From positions 186,001 to 250,000 of the forward strand of contig NZ_KB906259.1 of the NCBI RefSeq assembly GCF_000381265.1: a stretch of DNA of 64,000 nt, read 5' to 3'. The first letter of the stretch is position 1; each line of letters begins with the position of its first letter. Of this stretch, positions 45,464 through 56,121 are shown piece by piece. Position numbers and translations under genes: made by a program. This DNA is from Curvibacter lanceolatus ATCC 14669. GTDB lineage: Bacteria > Pseudomonadota > Gammaproteobacteria > Burkholderiales > Burkholderiaceae_C. A model generated the notes under the pieces. The model was not told the origin of the DNA, made no database searches, and saw only the letters and a list, made by a program, of their open reading frames with translations.

Positions 45464-46623
45464 ATTTCGGCTGGACCGAGCAACAGCAGCAGATCCGCGA
45501 CGCGGTCGAGCGCGTGTGCGCGCCCTTTGACGCCGACTACTGGTTGCGCCACGACCGCGAGGGCGGCTTTCCGGGCGACTTCCACCAGGCCCTGGCCGAG
45601 GCCGGCTGGCTGGGCATCGCCATGCCCGAGGCCTATGGCGGCGCCGGCCTGGGCATCAGCGAGGCCGCCTTGATGATGCACACCATCGCCGCCACCGGCG
45701 CCGGCCTGTCGGGCGCCTCGGCCGTGCACATGAACATCTTCGGCCTGCACCCCGTGGTGGTGTTTGGCAACGAGGCGCAAAAACAGCGCTGGCTGCCGCC
45801 CCTGATCGCGGGCCGCGACAAGGCCTGCTTTGGCGTGACCGAACCCAACACCGGCCTCAACACCCTCAAGCTCAAGACCCGCGCCGTGCGCCAGGGCGAC
45901 CACTATGTGGTGACCGGCCAGAAGGTGTGGATCTCGACCGCCCAGGTGGCCAACAAGATCCTGCTGCTGGCCCGCACCACCCCGGTCGAGGAATGCCGTG
46001 GCACCGAAGGCCTGAGCCTGTTCTACACCGACCTGGACCGCAGCACCGTGGAGGTGCGCGAGATCGAAAAAATGGGCCGCAAGGCGGTCGACTCGAACCA
46101 GGTCTTCATCGACGGCCTGCGCATCCCGGTGGAAGACCGCGTGGGCGAGGAAGGCCAGGGCTTCAGCTACATCCTGCACGGCCTGAACCCCGAACGCATC
46201 CTGATCGCCGCCGAGGCCGTGGGCCTGGGCCGCGCCGCCCTGGCACGCGGCGCGCTGTACGCCCAGGAGCGCGTGGTGTTCGACCGCCCCATCGGCATGA
46301 ACCAGGGCATCCAGCACCCGCTGGCCAAGTCATGGATGGAGCTGGAGGCCGCCCACCTGATGGTGCACAAGGCCGCCTGGCTGTACGACCAGCACCAGCC
46401 CTGCGGTGCCGAGGCCAACAGCGCCAAATACCTGGCCGCCGAAGCCTGCTACCACGCCTGCGAAAACGCCATCCTGACCCACGGCGGCATGGGCTATGCC
46501 AAGGAATACCACGTGGAGCGCTACCTGCGCGAAGCCTGGATCCCCCGCCTGGCCCCAGTCAGCCCGCAGCTGATCCTGTGCTTCATTGCAGAGAAAGTGC
46601 TGGGGCTGCCGAAGTCGTATTGA
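45460..46623 (+). CDS. Acyl-CoA dehydrogenase
   Basis: The 387-residue flavoenzyme has the family marks MPEAYGGAGLGISEA, CFGVTEPNTGLNTLK (FAD/substrate), TGQKVWISTAQVANK and ILTHGGMGYAKEYHVERYLRE near the C-terminus. It would oxidise an acyl-CoA and pass electrons to ETF. Being translationally coupled to the cupin gene and near a Bug receptor, it likely serves one organic-acid pathway, but the substrate is unknown. It is convergent with the LysR gene 27 bases away. Confidence 0.88.
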   Translation: MNFGWTEQQQQIRDAVERVCAPFDADYWLRHDREGGFPGDFHQALAEAGWLGIAMPEAYGGAGLGISEAALMMHTIAATGAGLSGASAVHMNIFGLHPVVVFGNEAQKQRWLPPLIAGRDKACFGVTEPNTGLNTLKLKTRAVRQGDHYVVTGQKVWISTAQVANKILLLARTTPVEECRGTEGLSLFYTDLDRSTVEVREIEKMGRKAVDSNQVFIDGLRIPVEDRVGEEGQGFSYILHGLNPERILIAAEAVGLGRAALARGALYAQERVVFDRPIGMNQGIQHPLAKSWMELEAAHLMVHKAAWLYDQHQPCGAEANSAKYLAAEACYHACENAILTHGGMGYAKEYHVERYLREAWIPRLAPVSPQLILCFIAEKVLGLPKSY

Positions 46624-46650
46624 GGGGGGCCTACCCTTCTTGGCCCGGCC

Positions 46651-47670
46651 TCAGCGTCGGCGCGAAGGGCGTTGCCCGGCGGGCTCGCTCGGGGTGGGTG
46701 GCGTGGGTGGCGCAGTAGCCAGCACGGGCGGCGGCGCCTCACGGTCTTCCCCGGCAGCATGGCCCGCCACCGCCTGCTGCACCACCTCGCGGATCAGGGC
46801 CAGGGCGCGCTTGTGGGTTTCGGTGGAGGGGCGGCGCGAGGACCACACCAAGTTCAGCTCGCTCATGATGCGCGGCGAGTGGATGCCGTGCAGCACAAAG
46901 GGCGTGGCGTTGCTGAAGCTGCTCAGGGTGTAGGCCGGCAGCACGGCGTGGCCCAGGCCTTCGCGCACCAGGTTGAGGATGGCGTTCAGGCCGTCCACCT
47001 CCAGCGTGACCTGGGGCTTGAGGCCGAAGCGGGCCATTTCGGCGTCGATCAGGATGCGGAACACATTGGGCCGGCTGGGCAGGATCAGCGGCAGGGCCGC
47101 CACCTCGCGCAGGCTCAGCGTGGCGGGCAGGGGCGTGTCCTGGCGCAGGGGGTGGTCGCGGGCGGCGATCAGCACCAGTTGCTCTTCGTGCAGCGTGCTC
47201 ATCTCCAGATCGGGCGAGCGCACCGGGTTGTACAGCACCGCCATGTCGAGGTTGCCCACGCGCAGGCCCTCGTACATCTGCACCGAAAAGCCTTCGGTGA
47301 GGGTGAGCCGCGCCTGCGGCAGGTGCTGCATGAAGGCGCGTGCCAGCGGCACGGTGATCAGGCGCGACAGGCTGGGCGGCAGGCCCACCGACACCCGGCC
47401 GGCCAGGGCGCCGCGGGCGCTGCCCATCTCCTCGCGCGCCACCTCCACCTGGTGCAGGATGCCGCGGCCATGCTCCAGCAGCAGCTTGCCGCTTTCGGTC
47501 AGCTTGACGCCGCGCCCATTGCGGTCGAGCAGGTTCTGGCGCAACTCCACCTCCAGCATGCGCACCTGGCGACTGAGCGCGGGCTGGGCGATGTTGAGGG
47601 CGATCGAGGCGCGGGTGAAGCTGCCCAGTTCGGCCACACGAACGAAGTATTCGAGCTGTTTGAGGTCCAT
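46651..47670 (-). CDS. LysR-family regulator divergent from the protocatechuate operon
   Basis: The 339-residue protein begins MDLKQLEYFVRVAELGSFTR, with the winged helix in the first 60 residues (IAQPALSRQVRMLE) and a normal effector domain. A Pro/Arg-rich tail of about 35 residues follows, which is unusual. It starts 211 bases from the transporter gene, and the gap has a good LysR-type palindrome at 47702-47718. It most likely activates the protocatechuate 4,5-cleavage genes; that role is inferred from position. Confidence 0.88.
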   Translation of the reverse strand: MDLKQLEYFVRVAELGSFTRASIALNIAQPALSRQVRMLEVELRQNLLDRNGRGVKLTESGKLLLEHGRGILHQVEVAREEMGSARGALAGRVSVGLPPSLSRLITVPLARAFMQHLPQARLTLTEGFSVQMYEGLRVGNLDMAVLYNPVRSPDLEMSTLHEEQLVLIAARDHPLRQDTPLPATLSLREVAALPLILPSRPNVFRILIDAEMARFGLKPQVTLEVDGLNAILNLVREGLGHAVLPAYTLSSFSNATPFVLHGIHSPRIMSELNLVWSSRRPSTETHKRALALIREVVQQAVAGHAAGEDREAPPPVLATAPPTPPTPSEPAGQRPSRRR

Positions 47671-47701
47671 GACGCGTGATTTTGAATACCTTTCGTCGAA
47701 C

Positions 47702-47718
47702 TATATCAATTCGATATA
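47702..47718. promoter_or_regulatory. Candidate LysR operator
   Basis: TATATC-AATTC-GATATA has 6-base perfect arms and a T-N11-A core, 31 bases from the LysR start and 163 from the transporter start. Its A/T content stands out from the GC-rich surroundings. Confidence 0.6.
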
Positions 47719-47881
47719 CCAGCTAGTGTGGGGGGCCGCTGGCAAGGCCGGCCGGCCCTGTCGAGAATCAGCGCCAACACAAACTGCGCGCCCGAGCGGA
47801 CCCCTACCCGCCACAGAGCCCGCGCCAGCCCGATTCAGCGAGGGAGGGAAGCAACCCCGATGGATCACCCAGAGACAAGCC

Positions 47882-49252
47882 ATGAAACCCAATGCCTCGG
47901 ACGTCAACGTCCAGACCCTGCTCAATGAGCACCCGTTCTCACCCTTCCAATGGGTGATCTTTGCGCTGTGCTTTTTCATCGTGCTGCTGGACGGTTTTGA
48001 CACCGCCGCCATCGGCTACATCGCGCCCTCGCTGATCAAGGAATGGGGCGTCAGCAAGCCCGCCCTGGCACCGGTGCTGAGCGCCGCCCTGTTTGGCCTG
48101 GCGGCCGGCGCCCTGCTGGCGGGCCCGCTGGCCGACCGGCTGGGCCGCAAGACGGTGCTGGTGGGCTCGGTGCTGATCTTTGCCGTGGCCTGCCTGGCCT
48201 CGGGCTTTGCCCCCGACCTGACCACACTGAGCGCGCTGCGCTTTGTGACCGGCCTGGGCCTGGGTGCCGCCATGCCCAATGCCGTGACCCTGATGAGCGA
48301 ATACTGCCCGGACGGCCGGCGTGCCACCCTGACCAACGCCATGTTCTGCGGCTTTCCGCTGGGCGCGGCCTTCGGCGGCTTTCTGGCGGCCTGGATGATC
48401 CCGAACTTCGGCTGGCGCAGCGTGCTGATCCTGGGCGGCGCCGTGCCCCTGGTGCTGGTGCTGCTGCTGGTGGTGCTGCTGCCCGAGTCGGTGCGCTACA
48501 TGGTGGCCAATGGCCAGCCGGTGGAGCGCATCCGCGCCGTGCTGGCCCGCATTGCCGGCCCCGCCGTGCTGAAGGCCAAGCGCTTTGTGCTGACCGAGAC
48601 GGCGGCCCACTCCGACGCCAAGAGCGGCATCGGTGTGGTGCTGTCGGCCCCGTACCGCGTGGGCTCGCTGATGCTGTGGCTGGCCTATTTCATGGGCCTG
48701 GTGATCTTCTATGCCCTGATCAACTGGATGCCCGTGCTGTTCAAGGACGCCGGCATCGACCCCAAGACCGGCACGCTGATCGCGGCCCTGTTCCCGCTGG
48801 GGGGTGTGGGCGCCGTGTTCTTTGGCTGGCTGATGGACCGCTTCAATGCCAACCGCATCATTGCCACCGGCTATGCGCTCACCGCCGTCTCGATCTGGGC
48901 CATCGGCCAGGCCGCGGGCCAGGTGGGCTGGCTGGTGGTGGTGGTGTTCATCGCCGGCACCATCATGAACACCGCGCAATCTTCGATGCCGGCCCTGGCC
49001 GCGGCTTACTACCCGACGCGGGGCCGCGCCACCGGCGTGGCCTGGATGCTGGGCATCGGCCGCTTTGGCGGCATTGCCGGCTCCTTCCTGGTGGCCGAGT
49101 TGTCGGCGCGCCAGCTGAGCTTTGGTGACATCTTTGCGGTGGTGGCCATCCCCGGCATCATTGCCACCGCGGCCCTGATGCTGAAAGAATTCAAGCGCCC
49201 CAAGGGGGGCGATGACAGCAGCGCCCGCCTCGTGCCGGTGGCTGCGCACTGA
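47882..49252 (+). CDS. MFS aromatic-acid:H+ symporter (AAHS), probably protocatechuate/4-hydroxybenzoate uptake
   Basis: The 456-residue protein begins about 35 residues before the first membrane segment (WVIFALCFFIVLLDGFDTAA), whose acidic LLDGFDT motif marks the AAHS/PcaK family. The A motif GPLADRLGRK follows TM2. Twelve membrane segments are visible. It is the first gene of the protocatechuate operon, in the place of pmdK in Comamonas. The start at 47882 is the family-like MKPNASDVNVQTLLNEHPFS. Confidence 0.9.
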   Translation: MKPNASDVNVQTLLNEHPFSPFQWVIFALCFFIVLLDGFDTAAIGYIAPSLIKEWGVSKPALAPVLSAALFGLAAGALLAGPLADRLGRKTVLVGSVLIFAVACLASGFAPDLTTLSALRFVTGLGLGAAMPNAVTLMSEYCPDGRRATLTNAMFCGFPLGAAFGGFLAAWMIPNFGWRSVLILGGAVPLVLVLLLVVLLPESVRYMVANGQPVERIRAVLARIAGPAVLKAKRFVLTETAAHSDAKSGIGVVLSAPYRVGSLMLWLAYFMGLVIFYALINWMPVLFKDAGIDPKTGTLIAALFPLGGVGAVFFGWLMDRFNANRIIATGYALTAVSIWAIGQAAGQVGWLVVVVFIAGTIMNTAQSSMPALAAAYYPTRGRATGVAWMLGIGRFGGIAGSFLVAELSARQLSFGDIFAVVAIPGIIATAALMLKEFKRPKGGDDSSARLVPVAAH

Positions 49253-49296
49253 GCTTTCTGAACCCCTTCTGTTTTCGACCCTCTGGAGAATCCCCG

Positions 49297-50325
49297 ATGA
49301 TCATCGACGTTCACGGCCACTACACCACCGCCCCGGCCGCCCTGGGCGCCTGGCGCGACCTGCAGATCGCCGCCCTGAAAGACCCCAGCAAGGCGCCCAA
49401 GGCCTCCGAGCTGAAGATCAGCGACGACGAGCTGCGCGAGTCCATCGAGACCAACCAGCTCAAGCTGATGAAAGAGCGCGGCAGCGACCTGACCATCTTC
49501 AGCCCGCGCGCCAGCTTCATGGCGCACCACATCGGCGACTTCGAGACCTCGTCCACCTGGGCCGCCATCTGCAACGAGCTGTGCTTCCGCGTGAGCGAGC
49601 TGTTCCCCGACCACTTCATCCCGGCCGCCATGCTGCCGCAGTCGCCCGGCGTCGACCCGGCCACCTGCATCCCCGAACTGGTCAAGTGCGTGGAGCAGTA
49701 CGGCAACGTGGGCATCAACCTGAACCCCGACCCTTCGGGCGGCCATTGGACCAGCCCGCCGCTGTCGGACCGCCACTGGTACCCCATCTATGAAAAGATG
49801 GTCGAGTACGACATCCCGGCGATGATCCACGTGAGCACCAGCTGCAACAGCTGCTTTCACACCACCGGCGCCCACTACCTGAACGCCGACACCACGGCCT
49901 TCATGCAATGCCTGACCAGCGACCTGTTCAAGGACTTCCCCACCCTGAAGTTCCTGATCCCGCACGGCGGCGGCGCGGTGCCCTACCACTGGGGCCGTTT
50001 CCGGGGCCTGGCACAAGAGCTGAAGAAGCCCCTGCTGAAGGACCACCTGCTCAACAACATCTTCTTTGACACCTGCGTGTACCACCAGCCGGGCATCGAC
50101 CTGCTGACCAAGGTGATCCCGGTGGACAACATCCTGTTTGCCAGCGAGATGATCGGCGCCGTGCGTGGCATCGACCCCGAAACCGGCCACTACTACGACG
50201 ACACCAAGCGCTACGTGGCCGCCACGCCCAACCTGAGCGACGAAGACCGCTACAAGGTCTATGAAGGCAACGCACGCCGCGTCTTCCCGCGCCTGGACAA
50301 GGCCCTCCAGGCCAAGGGCCTGTAA
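49297..50325 (+). CDS. ligJ: 4-oxalomesaconate hydratase (LigJ/PmdE)
   Basis: The 342-residue amidohydrolase-superfamily protein has the metal motif DVHGHY at the N-terminus, later His in AMIHVSTSC and [16 protein letters not shown], and [13 protein letters not shown] near the C-terminus. It hydrates 4-oxalomesaconate to 4-carboxy-4-hydroxy-2-oxoadipate in the protocatechuate 4,5-cleavage route. It is second in the operon, followed after 28 bases by the aldolase. Confidence 0.93.
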   Translation: MIIDVHGHYTTAPAALGAWRDLQIAALKDPSKAPKASELKISDDELRESIETNQLKLMKERGSDLTIFSPRASFMAHHIGDFETSSTWAAICNELCFRVSELFPDHFIPAAMLPQSPGVDPATCIPELVKCVEQYGNVGINLNPDPSGGHWTSPPLSDRHWYPIYEKMVEYDIPAMIHVSTSCNSCFHTTGAHYLNADTTAFMQCLTSDLFKDFPTLKFLIPHGGGAVPYHWGRFRGLAQELKKPLLKDHLLNNIFFDTCVYHQPGIDLLTKVIPVDNILFASEMIGAVRGIDPETGHYYDDTKRYVAATPNLSDEDRYKVYEGNARRVFPRLDKALQAKGL

Positions 50326-50353
50326 CCCCATTCAACGAACCGGAGCCCCCACC

Positions 50354-51037
50354 ATGTACGAACTCGGAGTCGTTTACCGCAACATCACCCGCGCCGACCG
50401 CGCGGCCGCCGACGGCCTGGCCGCCCTGGGCTCGGCCACCGTGCACGAAGCCATGGGCCGCGTCGGCCTGCTCAAGCCCTACATGCGCCCCATCTATGCG
50501 GGCCAGAAGGTGTCGGGCACCGCTGTCACCGTGCTGTTGCAGCCCGGCGACAACTGGATGATGCACGTGGCCGCCGAGCAGATCCAGCCCGGCGACATCG
50601 TGGTGGCGGCGGTCACCGCCGAATGCACCGACGGCTATTTTGGCGACCTGCTGGCCACCAGCTTCCAGGCCCGTGGCGCCCGCGCCCTGATCATCGATGC
50701 CGGCGTGCGCGACGTGGCCACGCTGCAGGAGATGAACTTCCCGGTCTGGAGCAAGGCCATCAGCAGCAAGGGCACCATCAAGGCCACCCTGGGCTCGGTG
50801 AACATCCCCGTGGTGTGCGCCGGCATGCTGGTCACCCCGGGTGACGTGATCGTGGCCGACGACGACGGCGTGGTCTGCGTGCCCGCCGCCCGCGCCCAGG
50901 CCACCCTGGAGGCCGCCATCAAGCGCGAATCGTTCGAAGGCGAAAAGCGCGCCAAGCTGGCCTCGGGCGTGCTGGGCCTGGACATGTACAAGATGCGCGA
51001 GCCGCTGGCCGCCGCCGGCTTGAAGTACATCGACTGA
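50354..51037 (+). CDS. ligK: 4-carboxy-4-hydroxy-2-oxoadipate aldolase (LigK/PmdF)
   Basis: The 227-residue protein is an RraA-like class II aldolase. [31 protein letters not shown] and the Arg/Asp pair in [11 protein letters not shown] are conserved, and Arg/Asp help bind metal and pyruvate enolate. It cleaves the hydratase product to pyruvate and oxaloacetate. The start at 50354 gives the family-like [11 protein letters not shown]. Confidence 0.95.
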   Translation: MYELGVVYRNITRADRAAADGLAALGSATVHEAMGRVGLLKPYMRPIYAGQKVSGTAVTVLLQPGDNWMMHVAAEQIQPGDIVVAAVTAECTDGYFGDLLATSFQARGARALIIDAGVRDVATLQEMNFPVWSKAISSKGTIKATLGSVNIPVVCAGMLVTPGDVIVADDDGVVCVPAARAQATLEAAIKRESFEGEKRAKLASGVLGLDMYKMREPLAAAGLKYID

Positions 51038-51047
51038 TGCGCCCCCC

Positions 51048-51069
51048 GGCGGCCCCGCTGCGGGCCGCC
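51048..51069 (+). other. Hairpin between ligK and ligI
   Basis: GGCGGCCC-CGCTGC-GGGCCGCC has 8-base perfect arms, 10 bases after the ligK stop. It lacks a T-run and lies inside the operon, so it may affect transcript stability or act as a partial terminator. Confidence 0.5.
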
Positions 51070-51101
51070 TCTTTGGCAACACCACCCCCACAGAGATTGA
51101 C

Positions 51102-52034
51102 ATGAGCAAACCCACCACAGGTGATTTCACCAAGACCTCCGGCTGGCTGGACTGGTACGAAGGCCCGGCCAAGCCGGCTTTCAAGCTGCCGGCCGGCGCG
51201 GTTGACGCGCACTGCCACGTGTTCGGCCCGGGGGCCGAGTTTCCCTACGCCCCCGAACGCAAATACACCCCCTGCGACGCCAGCAAGCAACAGCTGTACG
51301 CGCTGCGCGACCACCTGGGCTTTGCCCGCAACGTGGTGGTGCAGGCCACCTGCCACGGCGCCGACAACCGCGCCATGGTCGATGCCTGCCTGTCCAGCGG
51401 CGGCAAGGCCCGCGGCGTGGCCACCGTCAAGCGCTCGGTCACCGACGAAGAGCTGCAGGCCCTGCACGCCGCCGGCGTGCGCGGTGTGCGCTTCAACTTC
51501 GTCAAGCGCCTGGTCGACTTCACGCCCAAGGACGAGCTGCTGGAGATCGCCAACCGCATCGGCAAGCTGGGCTGGCATGTGGTGATCTACTTCGAGGCGG
51601 TGGACCTGCCAGAGCTGTGGGATTTCTTCACCGCCCTGCCCACCACCGTGGTGGTCGATCACATGGGCCGCCCCGATGTGAGCAAGCCCATCGACGGCCC
51701 CGAGTTCCAGCTGTTCCTGAAGTTCATGCGCGAGCACACCAACGTGTGGAGCAAGGTGAGCTGCCCCGAGCGCCTGAGCGTGAGCGGCCCCAAGGCCCTG
51801 AACGGCGAGCAGAACGCCTACACCGACGTGATCCCCTTCGCCCGTGCCGTGGTGCAGGAGTTCCCGGACCGCGTGCTGTGGGGCACCGACTGGCCGCACC
51901 CCAACCTGAAGGACCACATGCCCGACGATGGCCTGCTGGTCGACTTCATCCCGCACATCGCACCGACCGCCGAGCTGCAGCAAAAGCTGCTGGTGGACAA
52001 CCCCATGCGTCTCTACTGGCCAGAAGAACAATGA
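51102..52034 (+). CDS. ligI: 2-pyrone-4,6-dicarboxylate hydrolase (LigI/PmdD)
   Basis: The 310-residue amidohydrolase has the metal motif VDAHCHVFGPG, and GTDWPHPNLKDHMPDDG near the end holds the catalytic Asp. RGVRFNFVKRLVD and VVDHMGRPDV lie between. It opens 2-pyrone-4,6-dicarboxylate to 4-oxalomesaconate. Hairpins in the gaps on both sides set it apart within the operon. Confidence 0.95.
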   Translation: MSKPTTGDFTKTSGWLDWYEGPAKPAFKLPAGAVDAHCHVFGPGAEFPYAPERKYTPCDASKQQLYALRDHLGFARNVVVQATCHGADNRAMVDACLSSGGKARGVATVKRSVTDEELQALHAAGVRGVRFNFVKRLVDFTPKDELLEIANRIGKLGWHVVIYFEAVDLPELWDFFTALPTTVVVDHMGRPDVSKPIDGPEFQLFLKFMREHTNVWSKVSCPERLSVSGPKALNGEQNAYTDVIPFARAVVQEFPDRVLWGTDWPHPNLKDHMPDDGLLVDFIPHIAPTAELQQKLLVDNPMRLYWPEEQ

Positions 52035-52059
52035 CCCCCACGCTCCACCGCTGCGCGGG

Positions 52060-52112
52060 TCGCTGCCCCCCCGGGGGGCGCAAATCGCCTTGGGGCGGCC
52101 CGGCGGCGATTT
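52060..52112 (+). repeat. C/G-rich intergenic element (Comamonadaceae-type) with two hairpins
   Basis: The 102-base gap between ligI and ligA contains a GCCCCCCCGGGGGGC stem (about 52065-52079) and AAATCGCC/GGCGATTT arms (52082-52089 and 52105-52112). Its CGCTGCCCCCC...GCCTTGGGGCGGCCCGG layout resembles a dispersed repeat common in Comamonadaceae intergenic DNA; this is from memory. Confidence 0.55.
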
Positions 52113-52136
52113 CGACCGTCAAATTGGAAAAATGAA

Positions 52137-54407
<2,271 letters not shown>

Positions 54408-54485
54408 TGAAGCCGTGGTGGCCGGGGTGCGGCGCGCCCTGGTCACCACCCGAATGCCTGCCGGCCTCACAGGCGGCCTGGCGCA

Positions 54486-54770
54486 TCAGGGCGGCCACTG
54501 TTGCGAACCGTGCAGCAGACGGAGCATTTCCAGCCGCTGTCGGGCTTCGTGATACCGATAGACAAGCACAAAGGGGGTCTTGCTGATCACCAGTTCCCGG
54601 GTTCCCGGCACCCGGCCGGGACGCCCCATCAACGGGTGTTGCAACAACAGCTGGATCTGCCCCTCCAGGTGGTCACCCTGCTTCAGGGCGGCATGGGGAT
54701 TGCGCTGAGCGATATAGTCCAATTGTGCCTGCCGGTCTTGCACCGCTCTGGGCAGCCAGAAGATCCTCAT
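54486..54770 (-). CDS. ParE/RelE-family toxin
   Basis: The 94-residue protein has the RelE/ParE fold pattern: IFWLPRAVQDRQAQLDYI, LLLQHPLMGRPGRVPGTREL, and LVISKTPFVLVYRY, with a C-terminal RLEMLRLLHGSQQWP. The ending is typical of ParE-type toxins (gyrase) rather than RelE ribonucleases, but that is not certain. Its ATG overlaps the antitoxin stop by 4 bases. It lies between ligC and the aldo/keto reductase. Confidence 0.85.
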   Translation of the reverse strand: MRIFWLPRAVQDRQAQLDYIAQRNPHAALKQGDHLEGQIQLLLQHPLMGRPGRVPGTRELVISKTPFVLVYRYHEARQRLEMLRLLHGSQQWPP

Positions 54771-55024
54771 CCGGAATTTCCAGGATGCTCCAGCCTCTCA
54801 GATTCGGTCATCGCCAAGCCTGGCTTGGCCGCAATGGCAGCCCGCTGCAGGGCCCAGTCGGCCTGTGCCTGCTCCTGGGTGAGCCATTCCGTTGCAGGAT
54901 CGTCAGCCAAGTCGAGGGCCTGCTTGACTTGCTGCTGAAACCATTTTTCGTGAGCTTGCGCAGGCAGACCGTCAGCATCGGCCACAGACACTGGCGCCAA
55001 AGGCTTGGGAGTCGAAGTGTTCAT
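54767..55024 (-). CDS. Antitoxin partner of the ParE-type toxin
   Basis: The 85-residue protein has a Lys/Gln-rich helix EKWFQQQVKQALDLADDP and the segment TEWLTQEQAQADWALQR, which resembles the toxin-binding half of such antitoxins. No clear DNA-binding motif is visible at the N-terminus, which is Ser/Pro-rich. It starts at the ATG at 55024 with AGGAGA upstream, and a TACAAT -10-like box lies about 25 bases further up. It precedes the toxin and is coupled to it. Confidence 0.75.
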   Translation of the reverse strand: MNTSTPKPLAPVSVADADGLPAQAHEKWFQQQVKQALDLADDPATEWLTQEQAQADWALQRAAIAAKPGLAMTESERLEHPGNSG

Positions 55025-55116
55025 GGCATGAGTCTCCTGGCAAAGAAATCATTGTATTGACGCACTCTCCCCATGGGGGATGCAAGGCCAAATCGGCTTT
55101 CTGAAAGGATTTTTTG

Positions 55117-56121
55117 ATGACCACCCGCTCCATCGGCCCCTTCCAGGTCAGCCCCATCGGCCTGGGCTGCATGAACCTCAGTCACGCCTACGGCCAGCCG
55201 CCCGCCTTTGAAGACGCCGAACGCCTGCTGCTGCGCGCACTCGACCTGGGCGTGACCCTGTTCGACACCGCCGCGCTGTACGGCTTTGGCGCCAACGAAA
55301 CCCTGGTCGGCCAGGTGCTGGCCAAGCACCGCAGCCGGTTCATCCTGGCCAGCAAGTGCGGCATGCAGGGGGTGCAGTTCCCTGAGGGCATGAAGCGCGT
55401 CATCGATGGCCGCCCCGAGACCCTGCGCGCCAGCTGCGAGGCCAGCCTGAAGCGCCTGCAGACCGATGTGATCGACCTGTACTACCTGCACCGCTGGGAC
55501 AAGCAGGTGCCCATCGAAGACTCGGTGGGCGCGCTGGCCGATCTGGTGCGCGCCGGCAAGGTGCGCGCCATCGGCCTGAGCGAGGTCTCGGCCAGCACCC
55601 TGCTCAAGGCCCATGCGGTGCACCCGATCAGCGCCGTGCAGACCGAGTACTCGCTGTGGACCCGCAACCCCGAGATCGCCGTGCTGCAGGCCTGCAGCGA
55701 CATCGGCGCCGCCTTTGTGGCCTTCAGCCCCGTGGCGCGCGGCTACCTGACCGGCAAGGTGCGCGATGTGGCCGCTTTTGACGCCAAGGACATCCGCCGC
55801 GCCATGCCGCGCTTTGCCCCCGACAACTACGCGGCCAATCTGGCCCTGCTCGACGGCGTGGCCGAGGTGGCGCAGGCCGCCGGCTGCACCCTGGCACAGC
55901 TGGCCCTGGCCTGGCTGCTGCAGCGCGGCGAGCACATCATCCCCATCCCGGGCACCACCCGCATCGACCACCTGGAAGAAGACCTGGGCGCCCTGCAGGT
56001 CACGCTGAGCCCGGCCCAGATGGCACGCCTGGACGAGCTGATCAACCGCCACACCGTGAAGGGCCCGCGCTACAACGCCGGCAACCAGGTCGAGATCGAC
56101 ACCGAAGAGTTCACGGCATGA
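55117..56121 (+). CDS. Aldo/keto reductase
   Basis: The 334-residue protein starts at the ATG at 55117 after AAGGAT. The catalytic residues are visible: Asp/Tyr in LFDTAALYGFGANE, Lys in FILASKCG, and His in YYLHRWD. The C-terminal IIPIPGTTRIDHLEEDLGA binds NADPH. It reduces aldehydes or ketones; the substrate is unknown. It overlaps the following Bug gene by 4 bases (ATGA), so both are one unit. Confidence 0.9.
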   Translation: MTTRSIGPFQVSPIGLGCMNLSHAYGQPPAFEDAERLLLRALDLGVTLFDTAALYGFGANETLVGQVLAKHRSRFILASKCGMQGVQFPEGMKRVIDGRPETLRASCEASLKRLQTDVIDLYYLHRWDKQVPIEDSVGALADLVRAGKVRAIGLSEVSASTLLKAHAVHPISAVQTEYSLWTRNPEIAVLQACSDIGAAFVAFSPVARGYLTGKVRDVAAFDAKDIRRAMPRFAPDNYAANLALLDGVAEVAQAAGCTLAQLALAWLLQRGEHIIPIPGTTRIDHLEEDLGALQVTLSPAQMARLDELINRHTVKGPRYNAGNQVEIDTEEFTA

